NCBI RefSeq assembly: GCF_010501015.1
Contig: NZ_QVML01000002.1
Span: 124,001 to 188,000 of the forward strand
Source: Bacteroides sp. 214
GTDB taxonomy: Bacteria; Bacteroidota; Bacteroidia; Bacteroidales; Bacteroidaceae
Reading direction: 5' to 3'
DNA length: 64,000 nt
The notes under the pieces were generated by a model. The model was not told the DNA's origin, searched no databases, and saw nothing but the letters and a program-made list of their open reading frames with translations. Each line of letters begins with the position of its first letter. Within the stretch, counting starts at the first letter, position 1. Below are positions 17,201 through 26,584 of this stretch, in pieces. The position numbers and the translations under genes are program-made.

Positions 17201-17448
17201 GTAGATTAAGCTACTCTTCTTCTTGAACAAAGAGTCGTTATTCCTTGTTAAATAACTAAAGCGTTTGTATTGATTTAAATAACATGATTTGTTCTTGAGC
17301 TTTAATATTGCATTAAATTAACGAAAATGATAGCTGGAAAATATCTTGAAATTGCTTTATTGATATGTTGAGTGTTTTGTATTTGTTAATTTGATTGATT
17401 TTGCGGTTAAAACAGGTTAATTGGCTATGAATGTTAATTAGGGATTGT

Positions 17449-17456
17449 TAATTTTG
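17449..17456 (+). promoter_or_regulatory. -7 box of rprX (leaderless)
   Basis: TAATTTTG ends four bases before the rprX ATG, predicting a leaderless message. Confidence 0.5.
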
Positions 17457-17460
17457 TAGT

Positions 17461-18999
17461 ATGAAAAAGTCAACAATCTGGATATTAGGTGTTGTAATGG
17501 CTCTCTCGTTTCTGGGGCTGCTGCTTTTGCAGATAAGTTACATGGAAGAAATGCTAAAGATGCGTAATGAACAGTTTACTGATGCTGTGCAGCGTAGTCT
17601 CTCTCAAGTTTCTGACGATGTTGCTTATGAGGAAACAAGACGTTGGCTGGAAGAAGATGTGAAAGGTACTGAAATGAAAGGAGTGGTTGCTCAGCAAGAA
17701 GCCGCACATACTACTATTCAGCAAACACAACGTTATGGCATTAAAACGCCTGACGGAGCTTTCTCGTTTGAGCAACAAATGACAACAACAGAAGTTTCTG
17801 CGCTACCGAAAGCGTTGATTCGTAAGCCGGGGGCAAGTGCTATACCGCAAACATCGAGATCTTTGACAGAGGCGATTAAAAATCGCTATATGTACCAAAA
17901 GGCGTTGATGGACGAGGTTGTGTTGAGGATGGTTAGTCGCGCAAGTGATATGCCATTGGAGAAACGTGTGAATTTTCGTAATTTGGATCAATACCTTCAG
18001 TCTGCCTTTATTAATAATAGCATAGATTTGAAATATCATTTTAGGGTTATTGATAAAGATGGGCGCGAAGTTTATAGATGTTCAGACTATGAAGAAGAAG
18101 GAAGTGAGAATTCCTACAGTCAGATATTGTTTCAAAACGATCCGCCGGCTAAGATGAGTAAGGTGTATGTGCATTTCCCTGCGAAACGCAATTATATCTT
18201 TGCTTCTATTAGCTTTATGATACCTTCGCTGATGTTTACTTTTGTATTGCTGATAACATTTATCTTTACGATATATATCATCTTTAGACAGAAGAAACTG
18301 ACCGAGATGAAAAATGACTTTGTGAACAATATGACACACGAATTTAAAACGCCGATATCAACAATTTCATTGGCGGCGCAAATGTTGAAAGACCCTGCGG
18401 TGGGTAAGTCGCCACAAATGTTTCAGCATATTTCGGGTGTAATTAATGATGAAACAAAACGCCTGAGATTTCAGGTAGAGAAGGTGTTGCAAATGTCTAT
18501 GTTTGATAGACAGAAAGCGATATTGAAGATGAAGGAGATTGATGCAAATGAAATGATTGCGGGTGTTATCAATACCTTTACTTTGAAAGTGGAGCGATAT
18601 AATGGAAAAATAACATCAACTCTGGATGCTGAGAATGCAGATGTATTTGCTGACGAAATGCACATTACTAATGTTGTTTTTAACTTGATGGATAATGCCG
18701 TTAAGTATAAAAAACCTGAAGAAGATTTGTTGTTGGATGTGAAGACGTGGAATGAGGCTGGCAAACTGATGATTTCAATACAAGACAATGGTGTAGGTAT
18801 TAAGAAAGAGAATCTAAAGAAGATTTTTGAAAAATTCTACCGAGTGCACACCGGTAACCTGCACGATGTTAAAGGATTTGGTTTGGGGCTTGCATACGTG
18901 AAAAAAATAATCGAAGACCACAAAGGCTCAATACGTGTAGAGAGTGAGTTGAATGTGGGAACTAAATTTATTATTGTATTACCTTTATTAAAAAAATAA
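17461..18999 (+). CDS. rprX: Sensor histidine kinase RprX
   Basis: A 512-residue inner-membrane kinase. The first membrane segment is at residues 5-26, a periplasmic sensor region runs to about 255, and a second segment spans about 256-278. The dimerisation box MTHEFKTPIS has the phosphorylated His at about 293, followed by the N box NLMDNAVKY and G boxes DNGVGIKK and GFGLGLAYV. It matches my recollection of Bacteroides fragilis RprX, which together with RprY alters tetracycline resistance and porin expression when expressed in E. coli. It is followed four bases later by rprY. Confidence 0.92.
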   Translation: MKKSTIWILGVVMALSFLGLLLLQISYMEEMLKMRNEQFTDAVQRSLSQVSDDVAYEETRRWLEEDVKGTEMKGVVAQQEAAHTTIQQTQRYGIKTPDGAFSFEQQMTTTEVSALPKALIRKPGASAIPQTSRSLTEAIKNRYMYQKALMDEVVLRMVSRASDMPLEKRVNFRNLDQYLQSAFINNSIDLKYHFRVIDKDGREVYRCSDYEEEGSENSYSQILFQNDPPAKMSKVYVHFPAKRNYIFASISFMIPSLMFTFVLLITFIFTIYIIFRQKKLTEMKNDFVNNMTHEFKTPISTISLAAQMLKDPAVGKSPQMFQHISGVINDETKRLRFQVEKVLQMSMFDRQKAILKMKEIDANEMIAGVINTFTLKVERYNGKITSTLDAENADVFADEMHITNVVFNLMDNAVKYKKPEEDLLLDVKTWNEAGKLMISIQDNGVGIKKENLKKIFEKFYRVHTGNLHDVKGFGLGLAYVKKIIEDHKGSIRVESELNVGTKFIIVLPLLKK

Positions 19000-19003
19000 G
19001 AAT

Positions 19004-19705
19004 ATGGAAGAAAAATTGCGTATTTTATTGTGCGAAGATGATGAGAATCTTGGCATGCTTTTGAGAGAATATTTGCAGGCTAAAGGGTATTATGCAGATT
19101 TGCAACCCGACGGTGAAGCTGGTTATAAAGCTTTCTTGAAAAATAAATACGACTTGTGCGTGTTTGATGTGATGATGCCTAAAAAAGATGGATTCAGCTT
19201 GGCGCAAGAAGTGCGTGCGATTAATGCTGAGATTCCAATTATCTTCCTTACGGCTAAAACTTTGAAAGAAGATATCTTGGAAGGATTCAAGATTGGTGCC
19301 GATGATTATATAACTAAGCCATTTAGCATGGAAGAGTTGACTTTCAGAATTGAGGCAATTTTGAGACGTGTTCGTGGAAAGAAGAGCAAAGAAAGCAGTG
19401 TGTATAAAATAGGTAAGTTTACTTTTGATACGCAGAAGCAGATTTTGTCTATAGAGGGTACTCAAACTAAGTTAACAACAAAAGAATCTGAGTTGTTAGC
19501 GTTACTTTGTGCGCACGCTAACGAAATTCTTCAACGTGATTTTGCGCTGAAAACGATTTGGATTGATGATAATTATTTCAATGCACGTAGCATGGATGTG
19601 TATATCACTAAACTTCGTAAACATTTGAAGGCCGATCCATCTATCGAAATTATCAATATTCATGGCAAGGGCTATAAATTGATTACACCTGATACGGAAG
19701 TATAA
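19004..19705 (+). CDS. rprY: Response regulator RprY (OmpR family)
   Basis: A 233-residue two-domain regulator. The receiver has acidic residues EDD (11-13), the phosphoacceptor Asp55 in FDVMMPKKDG, the conserved Thr and Lys in FLTAKT and DYITKPF. The C-terminal winged-helix domain (about 135-230) contains LTTKESELLALLC and RSMDVYITKLRKHLK. It should be phosphorylated by RprX from the adjacent gene. The unit ends in the symmetric terminator at 19730-19769. Confidence 0.94.
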   Translation: MEEKLRILLCEDDENLGMLLREYLQAKGYYADLQPDGEAGYKAFLKNKYDLCVFDVMMPKKDGFSLAQEVRAINAEIPIIFLTAKTLKEDILEGFKIGADDYITKPFSMEELTFRIEAILRRVRGKKSKESSVYKIGKFTFDTQKQILSIEGTQTKLTTKESELLALLCAHANEILQRDFALKTIWIDDNYFNARSMDVYITKLRKHLKADPSIEIINIHGKGYKLITPDTEV

Positions 19706-19729
19706 TCTTTTGTGGTATATACTGCTAAA

Positions 19730-19777
19730 AAGAAGAACCCTGAATGAAAAAACATTCAGGGTTCTTCTTTTCTTTTT
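19730..19777. terminator. Strong bidirectional terminator between rprY and the small membrane protein gene
   Basis: A perfect 17-bp stem (19730-19746 with 19753-19769) around a six-A loop, followed by T-rich sequence on the plus strand and, read in reverse, by a pyrimidine-rich stretch. It serves two convergent genes. Confidence 0.85.
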
Positions 19778-19791
19778 AAATCCGGTATAAC

Positions 19792-19968
19792 TTAGTCTAC
19801 AATCTTCTTATTTAGGATGATGTAAGTGATAAAGCCAACAACGATTAGGCCAATTGATGATCCTAAGATAACATTGTCATTTACATTTCCTGTGAAAGAG
19901 CTGGCAATTAGGATTATTGCCCCGGCTAAGATTAAGATAATTCCCAGATTCTTCAATAATGCTTTCAT
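19792..19968 (-). CDS. Small two-segment membrane protein
   Basis: A 58-residue ORF (MKALLKNLGIILILAGAIIL at the start, FITYIILNKKIVD at the end). It has two hydrophobic stretches separated by a short polar loop (SSFTGNVNDN) with basic residues at the N-terminus and near the C-terminus. The composition and clean stop before the terminator make it a real small gene, and similar unnamed proteins occur in Bacteroides as I recall. Function is unknown. It lies convergent to rprY and just downstream of marR on the same strand, which could mean cotranscription. Confidence 0.75.
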   Translation of the reverse strand: MKALLKNLGIILILAGAIILIASSFTGNVNDNVILGSSIGLIVVGFITYIILNKKIVD

Positions 19969-20089
19969 TGGTATTTATTTTTATTGATTATTATTTTCTG
20001 ACCTACAAATTAAAGAATAAAAGTTTAACGAAAGAAATTATTTATGCAAAAAAAGTCTTATTCGTTATATTTAGAGAGTTGCTAGCTGT

Positions 20090-20536
20090 TTATTCTGTTA
20101 TGTTTGAAAATATTTTCAGCATAACTTCTTGGCTGATACGTAATTCTTCGGCGGAAATGTCCTTCAGTGCCTCACGTAATGTTTGAATAACAATTGGTCT
20201 GATTTTCTCTTCTAAATCCCTTCCTGTCTTTGTGAGATGGATAAGATTGGTGCGCCTGTCGTGCTTGTCCGAAATCCGCACAACTAAATGTTGGCGTTCC
20301 ATGTTGTCAATAAGCCGGGTCATGCTGGGTTTATCTTTGAAAGTGGCAGTGCAGAGTTCTTGCTGGGTAACCCCGTCTTTTTTCCAAAGAGATAGCAGTA
20401 CCGTCCACTGTTCGGGGGTTATGCTTTGCTCGTTGGCGCGGAAGTTGCGATACAGGCTACGGTTGATAGCTGCCGAAACTTTGCCGTTTAGAATGGCAAA
20501 GACTAATCTGATATCTAAGTCGAATTGTTCTATCAT
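20090..20536 (-). CDS. MarR-family transcriptional regulator
   Basis: A 148-residue winged-helix regulator. The DNA-binding core is TPEQWTVLLSLWKKDGVTQQ then ELCTATFKDKPSMTRLIDNM, with the wing ISDKHDRRTNLIHLT. MarR proteins usually repress an adjacent gene until a small ligand binds; no obvious efflux target is adjacent, and the divergent neighbour is the ribosomal operon. The in-frame TTG at 20554 lies only three bases after the -7 box TATCTTTG (20558-20565), so the ATG at 20536 is preferred. Confidence 0.92.
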   Translation of the reverse strand: MIEQFDLDIRLVFAILNGKVSAAINRSLYRNFRANEQSITPEQWTVLLSLWKKDGVTQQELCTATFKDKPSMTRLIDNMERQHLVVRISDKHDRRTNLIHLTKTGRDLEEKIRPIVIQTLREALKDISAEELRISQEVMLKIFSNITE

Positions 20537-20614
20537 AAATAATTGTTCAAGCAACTACAAAGATAGGCTATTTTTGCATATAGCTTACAATCAAGGTTTT
20601 ATTTTTGTGGTTAT

Positions 20615-20645
20615 TTTGTTGTTTCAAATAAAAACTATACTTTTG
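20615..20645 (+). promoter_or_regulatory. Promoter of the rpsF-rpsR-rplI operon
   Basis: A -33 element TTTG (20615-20618) and a -7 element TACTTTTG (20638-20645) are separated by 19 bp, a near-consensus Bacteroides promoter. The leader to rpsF is about 40 nt. Confidence 0.75.
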
Positions 20646-20689
20646 CACTCGCATTATTAAAATAATAATAAACAATTAATTAAAAACGT

Positions 20690-21037
20690 ATGAATCATTA
20701 CGAAACCGTTTTCATTTTAACTCCCGTTTTGTCTGATGCACAGATGAAGGAAGCGGTAGAAAAATTCAAAGGCGTACTTCAAGCAGAGGGCGCTGAGATT
20801 GTGAATGAAGAGAACTGGGGCTTGAAGAAATTGGCTTATCCAATTCAAAAGAAGTCTACCGGTTTTTATCAACTGATTGAGTTCGATGCTAATGCAGATG
20901 TAATTGACAAGTTGGAACTCCAATTCCGTCGCGATGAGCGCGTAATCCGTTTCCTAACATTCAAGCAAGACAAGTTTGCTGCGGAGTATGCTGCTAAGAG
21001 AAGAAGTTTAAAAACAATTAAAAAGGAGGAAAACTAA
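20690..21037 (+). CDS. rpsF: 30S ribosomal protein S6
   Basis: A 115-residue S6 protein of the small subunit, which forms a pair with S18 near the platform. Characteristic sequence [20 protein letters not shown] at the start and [19 protein letters not shown] in the middle; the C-terminus has a short basic tail. It is first in a three-gene ribosomal operon. The operon order S6-S18-L9 is standard in this phylum. In other bacteria S6-S18 can bind its own leader as a repressor; I did not see a clear structure here. Confidence 0.97.
   Translation: MNHYETVFILTPVLSDAQMKEAVEKFKGVLQAEGAEIVNEENWGLKKLAYPIQKKSTGFYQLIEFDANADVIDKLELQFRRDERVIRFLTFKQDKFAAEYAAKRRSLKTIKKEEN
21024..21032 (+). promoter_or_regulatory. 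Strong ribosome binding site of rpsR
   Basis: AAAGGAGGA overlapping the last rpsF codons, 8 bases before the rpsR ATG. A second one (GAAGGAGG, about 21316-21323) precedes rplI. Confidence 0.7.
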
Positions 21038-21039
21038 TC

Positions 21040-21312
21040 ATGGCACAACAAAATCAATCAGAAATCAGATACCTAACTCCCCCTTCAGTGGATGTTAAGA
21101 AGAAGAAATATTGCCGTTTCAAAAAGAGCGGTATTAAGTATATCGATTACAAAGATCCTGAATTCTTGAAGAAATTCTTGAATGAGCAAGGTAAAATCCT
21201 TCCTCGTCGCATTACTGGTACTTCATTGAAGTTCCAACGTAGAATTGCGCAAGCTGTGAAAAGAGCTCGTCACTTGGCGTTGCTACCTTATGTAACTGAT
21301 ATGATGAAATAA
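21040..21312 (+). CDS. rpsR: 30S ribosomal protein S18
   Basis: A 90-residue S18 protein. It shows [20 protein letters not shown] and [20 protein letters not shown], then [11 protein letters not shown], as expected. It starts two bases after the rpsF stop. The start is preceded by AAAAAGGAGG, a rare strong Shine-Dalgarno match for an organism whose genes mostly lack one. Confidence 0.97.
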   Translation: MAQQNQSEIRYLTPPSVDVKKKKYCRFKKSGIKYIDYKDPEFLKKFLNEQGKILPRRITGTSLKFQRRIAQAVKRARHLALLPYVTDMMK

Positions 21313-21332
21313 TTGAAGGAGGCAATAAGAAT

Positions 21333-21776
21333 ATGGAAATTATTTTAAAAGAAGACGTAGTAAACTTAGGTTATAAGAACGACATAGTAACTGTAAAATC
21401 AGGTTACGGACGTAATTTCTTGATACCTACAGGAAAAGCCGTAATTGCTTCTCCTTCTGCAAAGAAGATGTTGGCTGAAGATTTGAAGCAACGTGCTCAT
21501 AAATTGGAGAAAATCAAAAAGGATGCTGAAGCTGCTGCTGCTAAATTGGAAGGTGTAACTCTTACTATTCCTACTAAAGTTAGCTCTACAGGCACTATCT
21601 TTGGTTCGGTTGGTAATATCCAAATAGCTGAAGCTCTAGCTAAATTAGGTCACGAAGTGGATAGAAAGCTGATTGTAGTGAAAGAAGCTGTAAAAGAAGT
21701 TGGTGCTTATAAAGCTATTGTTAAACTTCACAAAGAAGTTTCAGTAGAGATACTATTCGAAGTAGTTGCAGAGTAA
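21333..21776 (+). CDS. rplI: 50S ribosomal protein L9
   Basis: A 147-residue L9 with the N-terminal rRNA-binding domain ([33 protein letters not shown]), the long connecting helix rich in Lys, Glu and Ala (about 45-80), and the C-terminal domain with [10 protein letters not shown]. It ends the ribosomal operon and is followed by a terminator. Preceded by GGAGG, again unusual here. Confidence 0.97.
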   Translation: MEIILKEDVVNLGYKNDIVTVKSGYGRNFLIPTGKAVIASPSAKKMLAEDLKQRAHKLEKIKKDAEAAAAKLEGVTLTIPTKVSSTGTIFGSVGNIQIAEALAKLGHEVDRKLIVVKEAVKEVGAYKAIVKLHKEVSVEILFEVVAE

Positions 21777-21802
21777 TTCTGTATACAGATATAATATAGA
21801 AG

Positions 21803-21836
21803 CGACCGGTTCATTATGAATCGGTCGTTTCTTTTT
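21803..21836 (+). terminator. Terminator of the S6-S18-L9 operon
   Basis: CGACCGGTTC (21803-21812) pairs with GAATCGGTCG (21818-21827) with one G-T pair, then a T-rich tail. Confidence 0.8.
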
Positions 21837-21860
21837 ATGCTCTTTTGGCTGCGAAGCACT

Positions 21861-23534
21861 TTAGTCTACTGCGATGCTGTTGTATAGAAAACGTTTGATG
21901 CTTCGTTTGGGCGTTTTCTCAAATTCGGTAGGGTATAATTGAATACGGCTAACCTTTTCGTACGTAGCTACGCTTGCATTTAGAGTTTTAAGATTTTCGT
22001 CCATGATGGTTTTGATTTCTCCTTCTTTGCCTAATCCAAGAGAATCGAGTGTTTCGTAGTCGGCGTATACTAAAGCAACGAGTTTTTTATTGCGTTCTAT
22101 CACTAAACTTTCCAAAATAAATGGCAAGTTGTTGAGCTTGGTTTCTATCTCTTCGGGGAAAATGTTTTGTCCACTCGAACTAAGAATCATTGTTTTGCTA
22201 CGCCCCCGTAGAAATAGATTGTCATTTTCGTCTATAGTGCCGAGGTCACCGGTACGTAACCAACCATCTTCGGTAAATACCTCTTTTGTGGCTTCTTCAT
22301 TCTTGAAGTAGCCTGCCATTACGTTTTCGCCACGTACTTGTATTTCGCCGAGCTTGTCTTCGGGGTGTTTTTTGTAAACACGCGCTTCCATAATATCAAG
22401 TATTTTACCCGATGATGTTGGAATAAACTCATCGTACGGGGCATAGCTAATAAGTGGGGCGCATTCTGTCATGCCGTAACCTACGGTAAATGGGAATTTT
22501 ATTTTATGAAAAAATTCTTCTACTTCGGGGTTAATAGCAGCACCTCCAATGATAACTTCCTTAAAGCGTCCACCCATCGCATCAACAAGCTTTTTGCGAA
22601 TTTGTCCATATATTTGCGCGTCGAGCAGCGGGATATTGAGTGCCCATCGCATACCTCTTTTATTAATGAGTGGCTGGATAACGTTTTTATAAATTTTTTC
22701 GATAACCAGTGGTACGGTAATAATAAGATTAGGCTTTACCTCTTCAAAAGCTTTCATGATAATCTTTGGTGAGGGGAGTTTACCTAATAAGGTCACGTGT
22801 GTACCTACGGCAGTTGCTGTGAGGAAATCGAATGCACATCCATACGCATGAGCCAGAGGCAAGAAAGAGAGTACTTTATCGTGCTTCTTTAATAAACCGG
22901 TACGTATTCCAAAAGTTACGTTTCCCGCAAGATTGTTTCCTGTAAGCATTACACCTTTACTAAACCCGGTTGTGCCCGAAGTGTAGTTCAGTAGCATTAC
23001 TTTATCATTAGAGAGTGTGGTGTATTCTATATCTTCTTTGCGGAAACCTTTTGGGTAGGCTTGTTGCATCTCATCGTCAATCTTCTTTAAGAAAAGCTGA
23101 ACGGTTTCGCCATCGCGCTGATGTAAACAGCGGAAGTCAGTCAGTGAGAAAACTCCGCGAACCCCTTGCATTCTTTCTTCTTCGAGGTAGTCCCAAATAT
23201 TGTCTGCGGTAAAGAGAAAGACCGACTCGGAGTGTGAAATAATGTGATGTACATCGTTCGGATTGAAATCTTGCAGAATTGGTACAACGATGCCGCCATA
23301 GGTGATGGTTGCCATGTAGGCAATGCACCAGTTGGAGTTGTTCTTACCAATAATAGCAATTTTATCGCCACGGCGTAGGCTGCAGTGTTTGAATAATAAA
23401 TGCAGTTTGGCTATCTCTCTGGCTACTTGCCCGTAGGTGTAGTTGATGTTTTCATCGTAATCGGAATAACAGGGTAAGTCCCAGTTGTCGCGAAAACTAC
23501 TCTCGTAGAGTTTAATGAAGTTCTCTTTTATCAT
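21861..23534 (-). CDS. Long-chain acyl-CoA synthetase (AMP-dependent ligase)
   Basis: A 557-residue adenylate-forming enzyme that would activate fatty acids with ATP and CoA. It shows the P-loop YTSGTTGFSKGVMLTG, the A5 motif VGYGMTECAP, the A7 motif GWLRTGDLGTIDENDNLFLRGR, and the hinge after SKTMILSSSGQNIFPEEIE. The lack of a signal peptide fits a cytosolic, membrane-associated FadD-like protein. Bacteroidales have limited beta-oxidation, so a role in fatty-acid salvage or lipid recycling is more likely; that is inference. Confidence 0.9.
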   Translation of the reverse strand: MIKENFIKLYESSFRDNWDLPCYSDYDENINYTYGQVAREIAKLHLLFKHCSLRRGDKIAIIGKNNSNWCIAYMATITYGGIVVPILQDFNPNDVHHIISHSESVFLFTADNIWDYLEEERMQGVRGVFSLTDFRCLHQRDGETVQLFLKKIDDEMQQAYPKGFRKEDIEYTTLSNDKVMLLNYTSGTTGFSKGVMLTGNNLAGNVTFGIRTGLLKKHDKVLSFLPLAHAYGCAFDFLTATAVGTHVTLLGKLPSPKIIMKAFEEVKPNLIITVPLVIEKIYKNVIQPLINKRGMRWALNIPLLDAQIYGQIRKKLVDAMGGRFKEVIIGGAAINPEVEEFFHKIKFPFTVGYGMTECAPLISYAPYDEFIPTSSGKILDIMEARVYKKHPEDKLGEIQVRGENVMAGYFKNEEATKEVFTEDGWLRTGDLGTIDENDNLFLRGRSKTMILSSSGQNIFPEEIETKLNNLPFILESLVIERNKKLVALVYADYETLDSLGLGKEGEIKTIMDENLKTLNASVATYEKVSRIQLYPTEFEKTPKRSIKRFLYNSIAVD

Positions 23535-23634
23535 TGCACAATCAGTTTAAAACAAAGCAAATGTAAACAGAATATTTGATAAAGTAAGCATTTGGAAATA
23601 ATATCGTACCTTTGCCCTTATTAGCGCTCGCTTT

Positions 23635-24957
23635 ATGATAGATACTACTATATTTCAAGATAAAACAGCTGTTTACTACACGCTCGGCTGTAAATTAAAT
23701 TTTTCCGAAACCTCTACCATTGGTAAAACATTAAAGGAGGCGGGAGTAAGAGATGCACGTAAAGGTGAACAGGCGGATATTTGTGTGATTAATACTTGTT
23801 CTGTTACCGAAACTGCCGATAAAAAGTGCCGCCAAGCCATTCATAAGTTAACAAAGCAGCATCCTAACGCTTTTGTTGTGGTGACCGGGTGTTATGCACA
23901 GCTTAAACCTGATGTTATTACACAGATTGAAGGAGTTGATTTGGTGCTTGGTGCCGAGCAAAAGAAAGATATATTACAATATCTTTCTACTCTTTCGCGC
24001 GATGACAATAAGGGTGGGGCATATGTAACTGCTACTAAAGACATTCAATCCTTTGTTCCTTCGTGTTCGCGGGGCGACCGTACCCGTTATTTTCTGAAGG
24101 TGCAAGATGGTTGTGATTATTACTGTTCGTACTGTACTATTCCTTTTGCACGTGGAAGAAGTCGTAACGGTACTATTGAAAGTATGGTGGATCACGCCCG
24201 TGAAGTAGCTGTCGAAGGTGGCAAAGAGATTGTACTTACCGGTGTTAATATTGGCGATTTTGGCAAGAGTACCGGCGAAAATTTTCTTGATTTAGTAAAA
24301 GCACTCGATGAAGTAGAAGGTATTGAACGCTATCGGATATCTTCTATTGAACCCAATTTGCTTACTGATGAGGTGATAAGCTTCGTGGCATCTTCCAAAC
24401 GTTTTATGCCGCACTTCCACATTCCACTGCAATCGGGGAGTGATGATGTGCTGAAATTGATGCGACGTAAGTACGATACAACTCTTTTTGCTTCTAAAGT
24501 TATGCGTATCAAAGAATTGATACCCGATGCATTTATAGGTGTAGATGTAATTGTGGGTACACGTGGTGAAACAGAAGACTTTTTTGAAGATGCATACAAC
24601 TTTATTGCTGCATTGGATGTTACACAACTTCACGTTTTTAGTTATTCCGAACGCCCGGGCACACAAGCTTTGAAAATAGATTATGTCGTTACGCCTAAGC
24701 AGAAACATGATCGCAGCCAACGTTTATTGGCTCTATCGGACGAAAAAACGCAAATGTTTTATCAACGTTATATAGGAAAAACAATGCCGGTGTTGCTCGA
24801 AAAATCTAAATCAGGAACTCCTATGCATGGTTTTACTGCTAACTATATCCGTGTGGAGTTGGAAAACAATCATGTACTCGATAATCAAATTGTAAATGTT
24901 TGCCTCGGCGAACTTAATGAGGAAAAAACAGCCCTTTGTGGTGTAATAATAAACTAA
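23635..24957 (+). CDS. mtaB: tRNA t6A37 methylthiotransferase MtaB
   Basis: Radical SAM enzyme that adds a methylthio group to N6-threonylcarbamoyladenosine at position 37 of tRNA. The 440 residues contain the UPF0004 domain (YTLGCKLNFSET, INTCSVTETADKKCRQAI, VTGCYAQ), the radical SAM triad CDYYCSYC (Cys160, 164, 167) and a C-terminal TRAM-like region. The N-terminal cluster cysteines are visible in LGCKLN, NTCSVT and TGCYAQ. It has a TACCTTTG box about 20 bases before the start and leads into a run of envelope-glycan genes. Confidence 0.94.
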   Translation: MIDTTIFQDKTAVYYTLGCKLNFSETSTIGKTLKEAGVRDARKGEQADICVINTCSVTETADKKCRQAIHKLTKQHPNAFVVVTGCYAQLKPDVITQIEGVDLVLGAEQKKDILQYLSTLSRDDNKGGAYVTATKDIQSFVPSCSRGDRTRYFLKVQDGCDYYCSYCTIPFARGRSRNGTIESMVDHAREVAVEGGKEIVLTGVNIGDFGKSTGENFLDLVKALDEVEGIERYRISSIEPNLLTDEVISFVASSKRFMPHFHIPLQSGSDDVLKLMRRKYDTTLFASKVMRIKELIPDAFIGVDVIVGTRGETEDFFEDAYNFIAALDVTQLHVFSYSERPGTQALKIDYVVTPKQKHDRSQRLLALSDEKTQMFYQRYIGKTMPVLLEKSKSGTPMHGFTANYIRVELENNHVLDNQIVNVCLGELNEEKTALCGVIIN

Positions 24958-24961
24958 CATA

Positions 24962-25984
24962 ATGCATAAAGTAGCCATTGTCATCTTAAACTGGAACGGA
25001 TGCGAGATGCTTCAACGCTTTCTGCCTTCCGTACTTACAGCTTCTACAGGCGAGGGCATGGCGGTTTATGTGGCGGATAATGGCTCTACCGACAATTCTG
25101 TTGCAATGCTGCAAACGGAATTTCGGGATGTTAAGCTAATTCTTTTGGATAAAAACTATGGCTTTGCCCAAGGCTATAACCTTGCTTTACAGCAAGTAGA
25201 GGCAGAATATGTAGTGTTGCTTAACTCCGATGTAGAAGTTACCGAAGGTTGGTTGGCTCCTTTGATTACATATATGGATGCCAATCCACGTGTTGCTGCT
25301 TGCCAACCAAAGATAAGAAGTTGGCACAACAAGCACCATTTTGAGTATGCTGGTGCTTCGGGAGGCTTTATAGATAAATATGGTTATCCTTTCTGTCGTG
25401 GTAGAATCATGAATACACTCGAGGTCGATCATGGTCAGTACGACACAATTGTTTCTCTGTTCTGGGCTACGGGTGCAGCCTTATTTATTCGGCGGGAATG
25501 TTATTTTACAGTCGGCGGACTTGATGTCTATTTCTTTGCGCACATGGAAGAAATTGACCTTTGTTGGCGTTTACGTGCTCGTGGATATGATATTGTTTGT
25601 ATTCCGCAAAGCACAGTCTACCATGTAGGTGGCGCTACACTCAATAAAGAGAATCCGCACAAAACATATCTCAATTTTCGTAACAATCTTGTAATGTTGT
25701 ATAAGAATTTGCCCGAAGAGGATTTAGCGTTTGTTATGCGTATTCGTTGCCTGCTCGATTACCTCGCAGTCTTCTCTTTTGTGCTTCGTGGAGCATTTCC
25801 TAATGCGAAAGCTGTATATAATGCCCGTGAAAAATTCAAAGAAGATAAAGAGAAATTCCAGTCAATCCGACAAGACAATCTAGCAAAAACCACTATGAAA
25901 ACGATTCCTGAACAAATAAATAGTTCTATCTTGTGGGCATATTATGTTAGGGGGAAGAAATTTTTCTCGCGATTGCGATTTTAA
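24962..25984 (+). CDS. Glycosyltransferase family 2
   Basis: A 340-residue GT-A enzyme of the rhamnosyltransferase-like type. It begins with VAIVILNWNGCEMLQRFLPS, then NGSTDNSVAML, the DxD-like nucleotide-sugar motif LLNSDVEV and the acceptor-site region HMEEIDLCWRLRARGYDI. It has no membrane segment in the catalytic part. It starts four bases after mtaB and is followed after 12 bases by mgsA, so all three likely share a transcript. The sugar and acceptor are unknown. Confidence 0.9.
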   Translation: MHKVAIVILNWNGCEMLQRFLPSVLTASTGEGMAVYVADNGSTDNSVAMLQTEFRDVKLILLDKNYGFAQGYNLALQQVEAEYVVLLNSDVEVTEGWLAPLITYMDANPRVAACQPKIRSWHNKHHFEYAGASGGFIDKYGYPFCRGRIMNTLEVDHGQYDTIVSLFWATGAALFIRRECYFTVGGLDVYFFAHMEEIDLCWRLRARGYDIVCIPQSTVYHVGGATLNKENPHKTYLNFRNNLVMLYKNLPEEDLAFVMRIRCLLDYLAVFSFVLRGAFPNAKAVYNAREKFKEDKEKFQSIRQDNLAKTTMKTIPEQINSSILWAYYVRGKKFFSRLRF

Positions 25985-25996
25985 TAAATACAAATT

Positions 25997-26524
25997 ATGG
26001 ATGACAAATTAGTTAGAAAGATTGGGCTTGTAGCGCACGACGCAATGAAGAAAGACCTAATCGAATGGGTTGTGTGGAACTCAGAACTGTTGATGGGACA
26101 CAAATTTTACTCTACCGGCACTACTGGAGCATTGGTTCTTAAAGCTTTGCAGGAAAAACATCCTGATGTAAACTGGGATATGACGATTCTTAAGTCTGGT
26201 CCGCTTGGGGGTGACCAGCAAATAGGTTCGCGTATTGTGGATGGTGAAATTGATTACCTTTTTTTCTTTACCGACCCCATGACATTGCAACCACACGATA
26301 CAGATGTTAAAGCGTTGACCCGTCTGGCTGGTGTAGAGAATATTGTTTTCTGTTGTAATCGCTCTACTGCCGATCATATTATTTCCAGTCCGTTGTTCTT
26401 AGACCCAACTTACGTTAGATCTCAATCGGATTATTCAAGCTACACCAAGCGCTTTGACAATAGGCCTGTAGTTCAGGAAGCAGTTGAATCTGTGAATAAG
26501 AAACGAATGAAAGCTCGCAAATAA
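25997..26524 (+). CDS. mgsA: Methylglyoxal synthase
   Basis: Converts dihydroxyacetone phosphate to methylglyoxal and phosphate, a bypass that relieves sugar-phosphate excess. The 175 residues carry the N-terminal VAHDAMKKDLIEW, the phosphate-binding STGTTG and the catalytic Asp loop GPLGGDQQIG, then DYLFFFTDPM. It is about 20 residues longer at the C-terminus than the E. coli enzyme. Two stem-loops follow it. Confidence 0.95.
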   Translation: MDDKLVRKIGLVAHDAMKKDLIEWVVWNSELLMGHKFYSTGTTGALVLKALQEKHPDVNWDMTILKSGPLGGDQQIGSRIVDGEIDYLFFFTDPMTLQPHDTDVKALTRLAGVENIVFCCNRSTADHIISSPLFLDPTYVRSQSDYSSYTKRFDNRPVVQEAVESVNKKRMKARK

Positions 26525-26584
26525 GAATAAAACCAACTAAGGCTCTGTTTTGCGTTAAAACACACTTCGTTTTATAAAACAACC

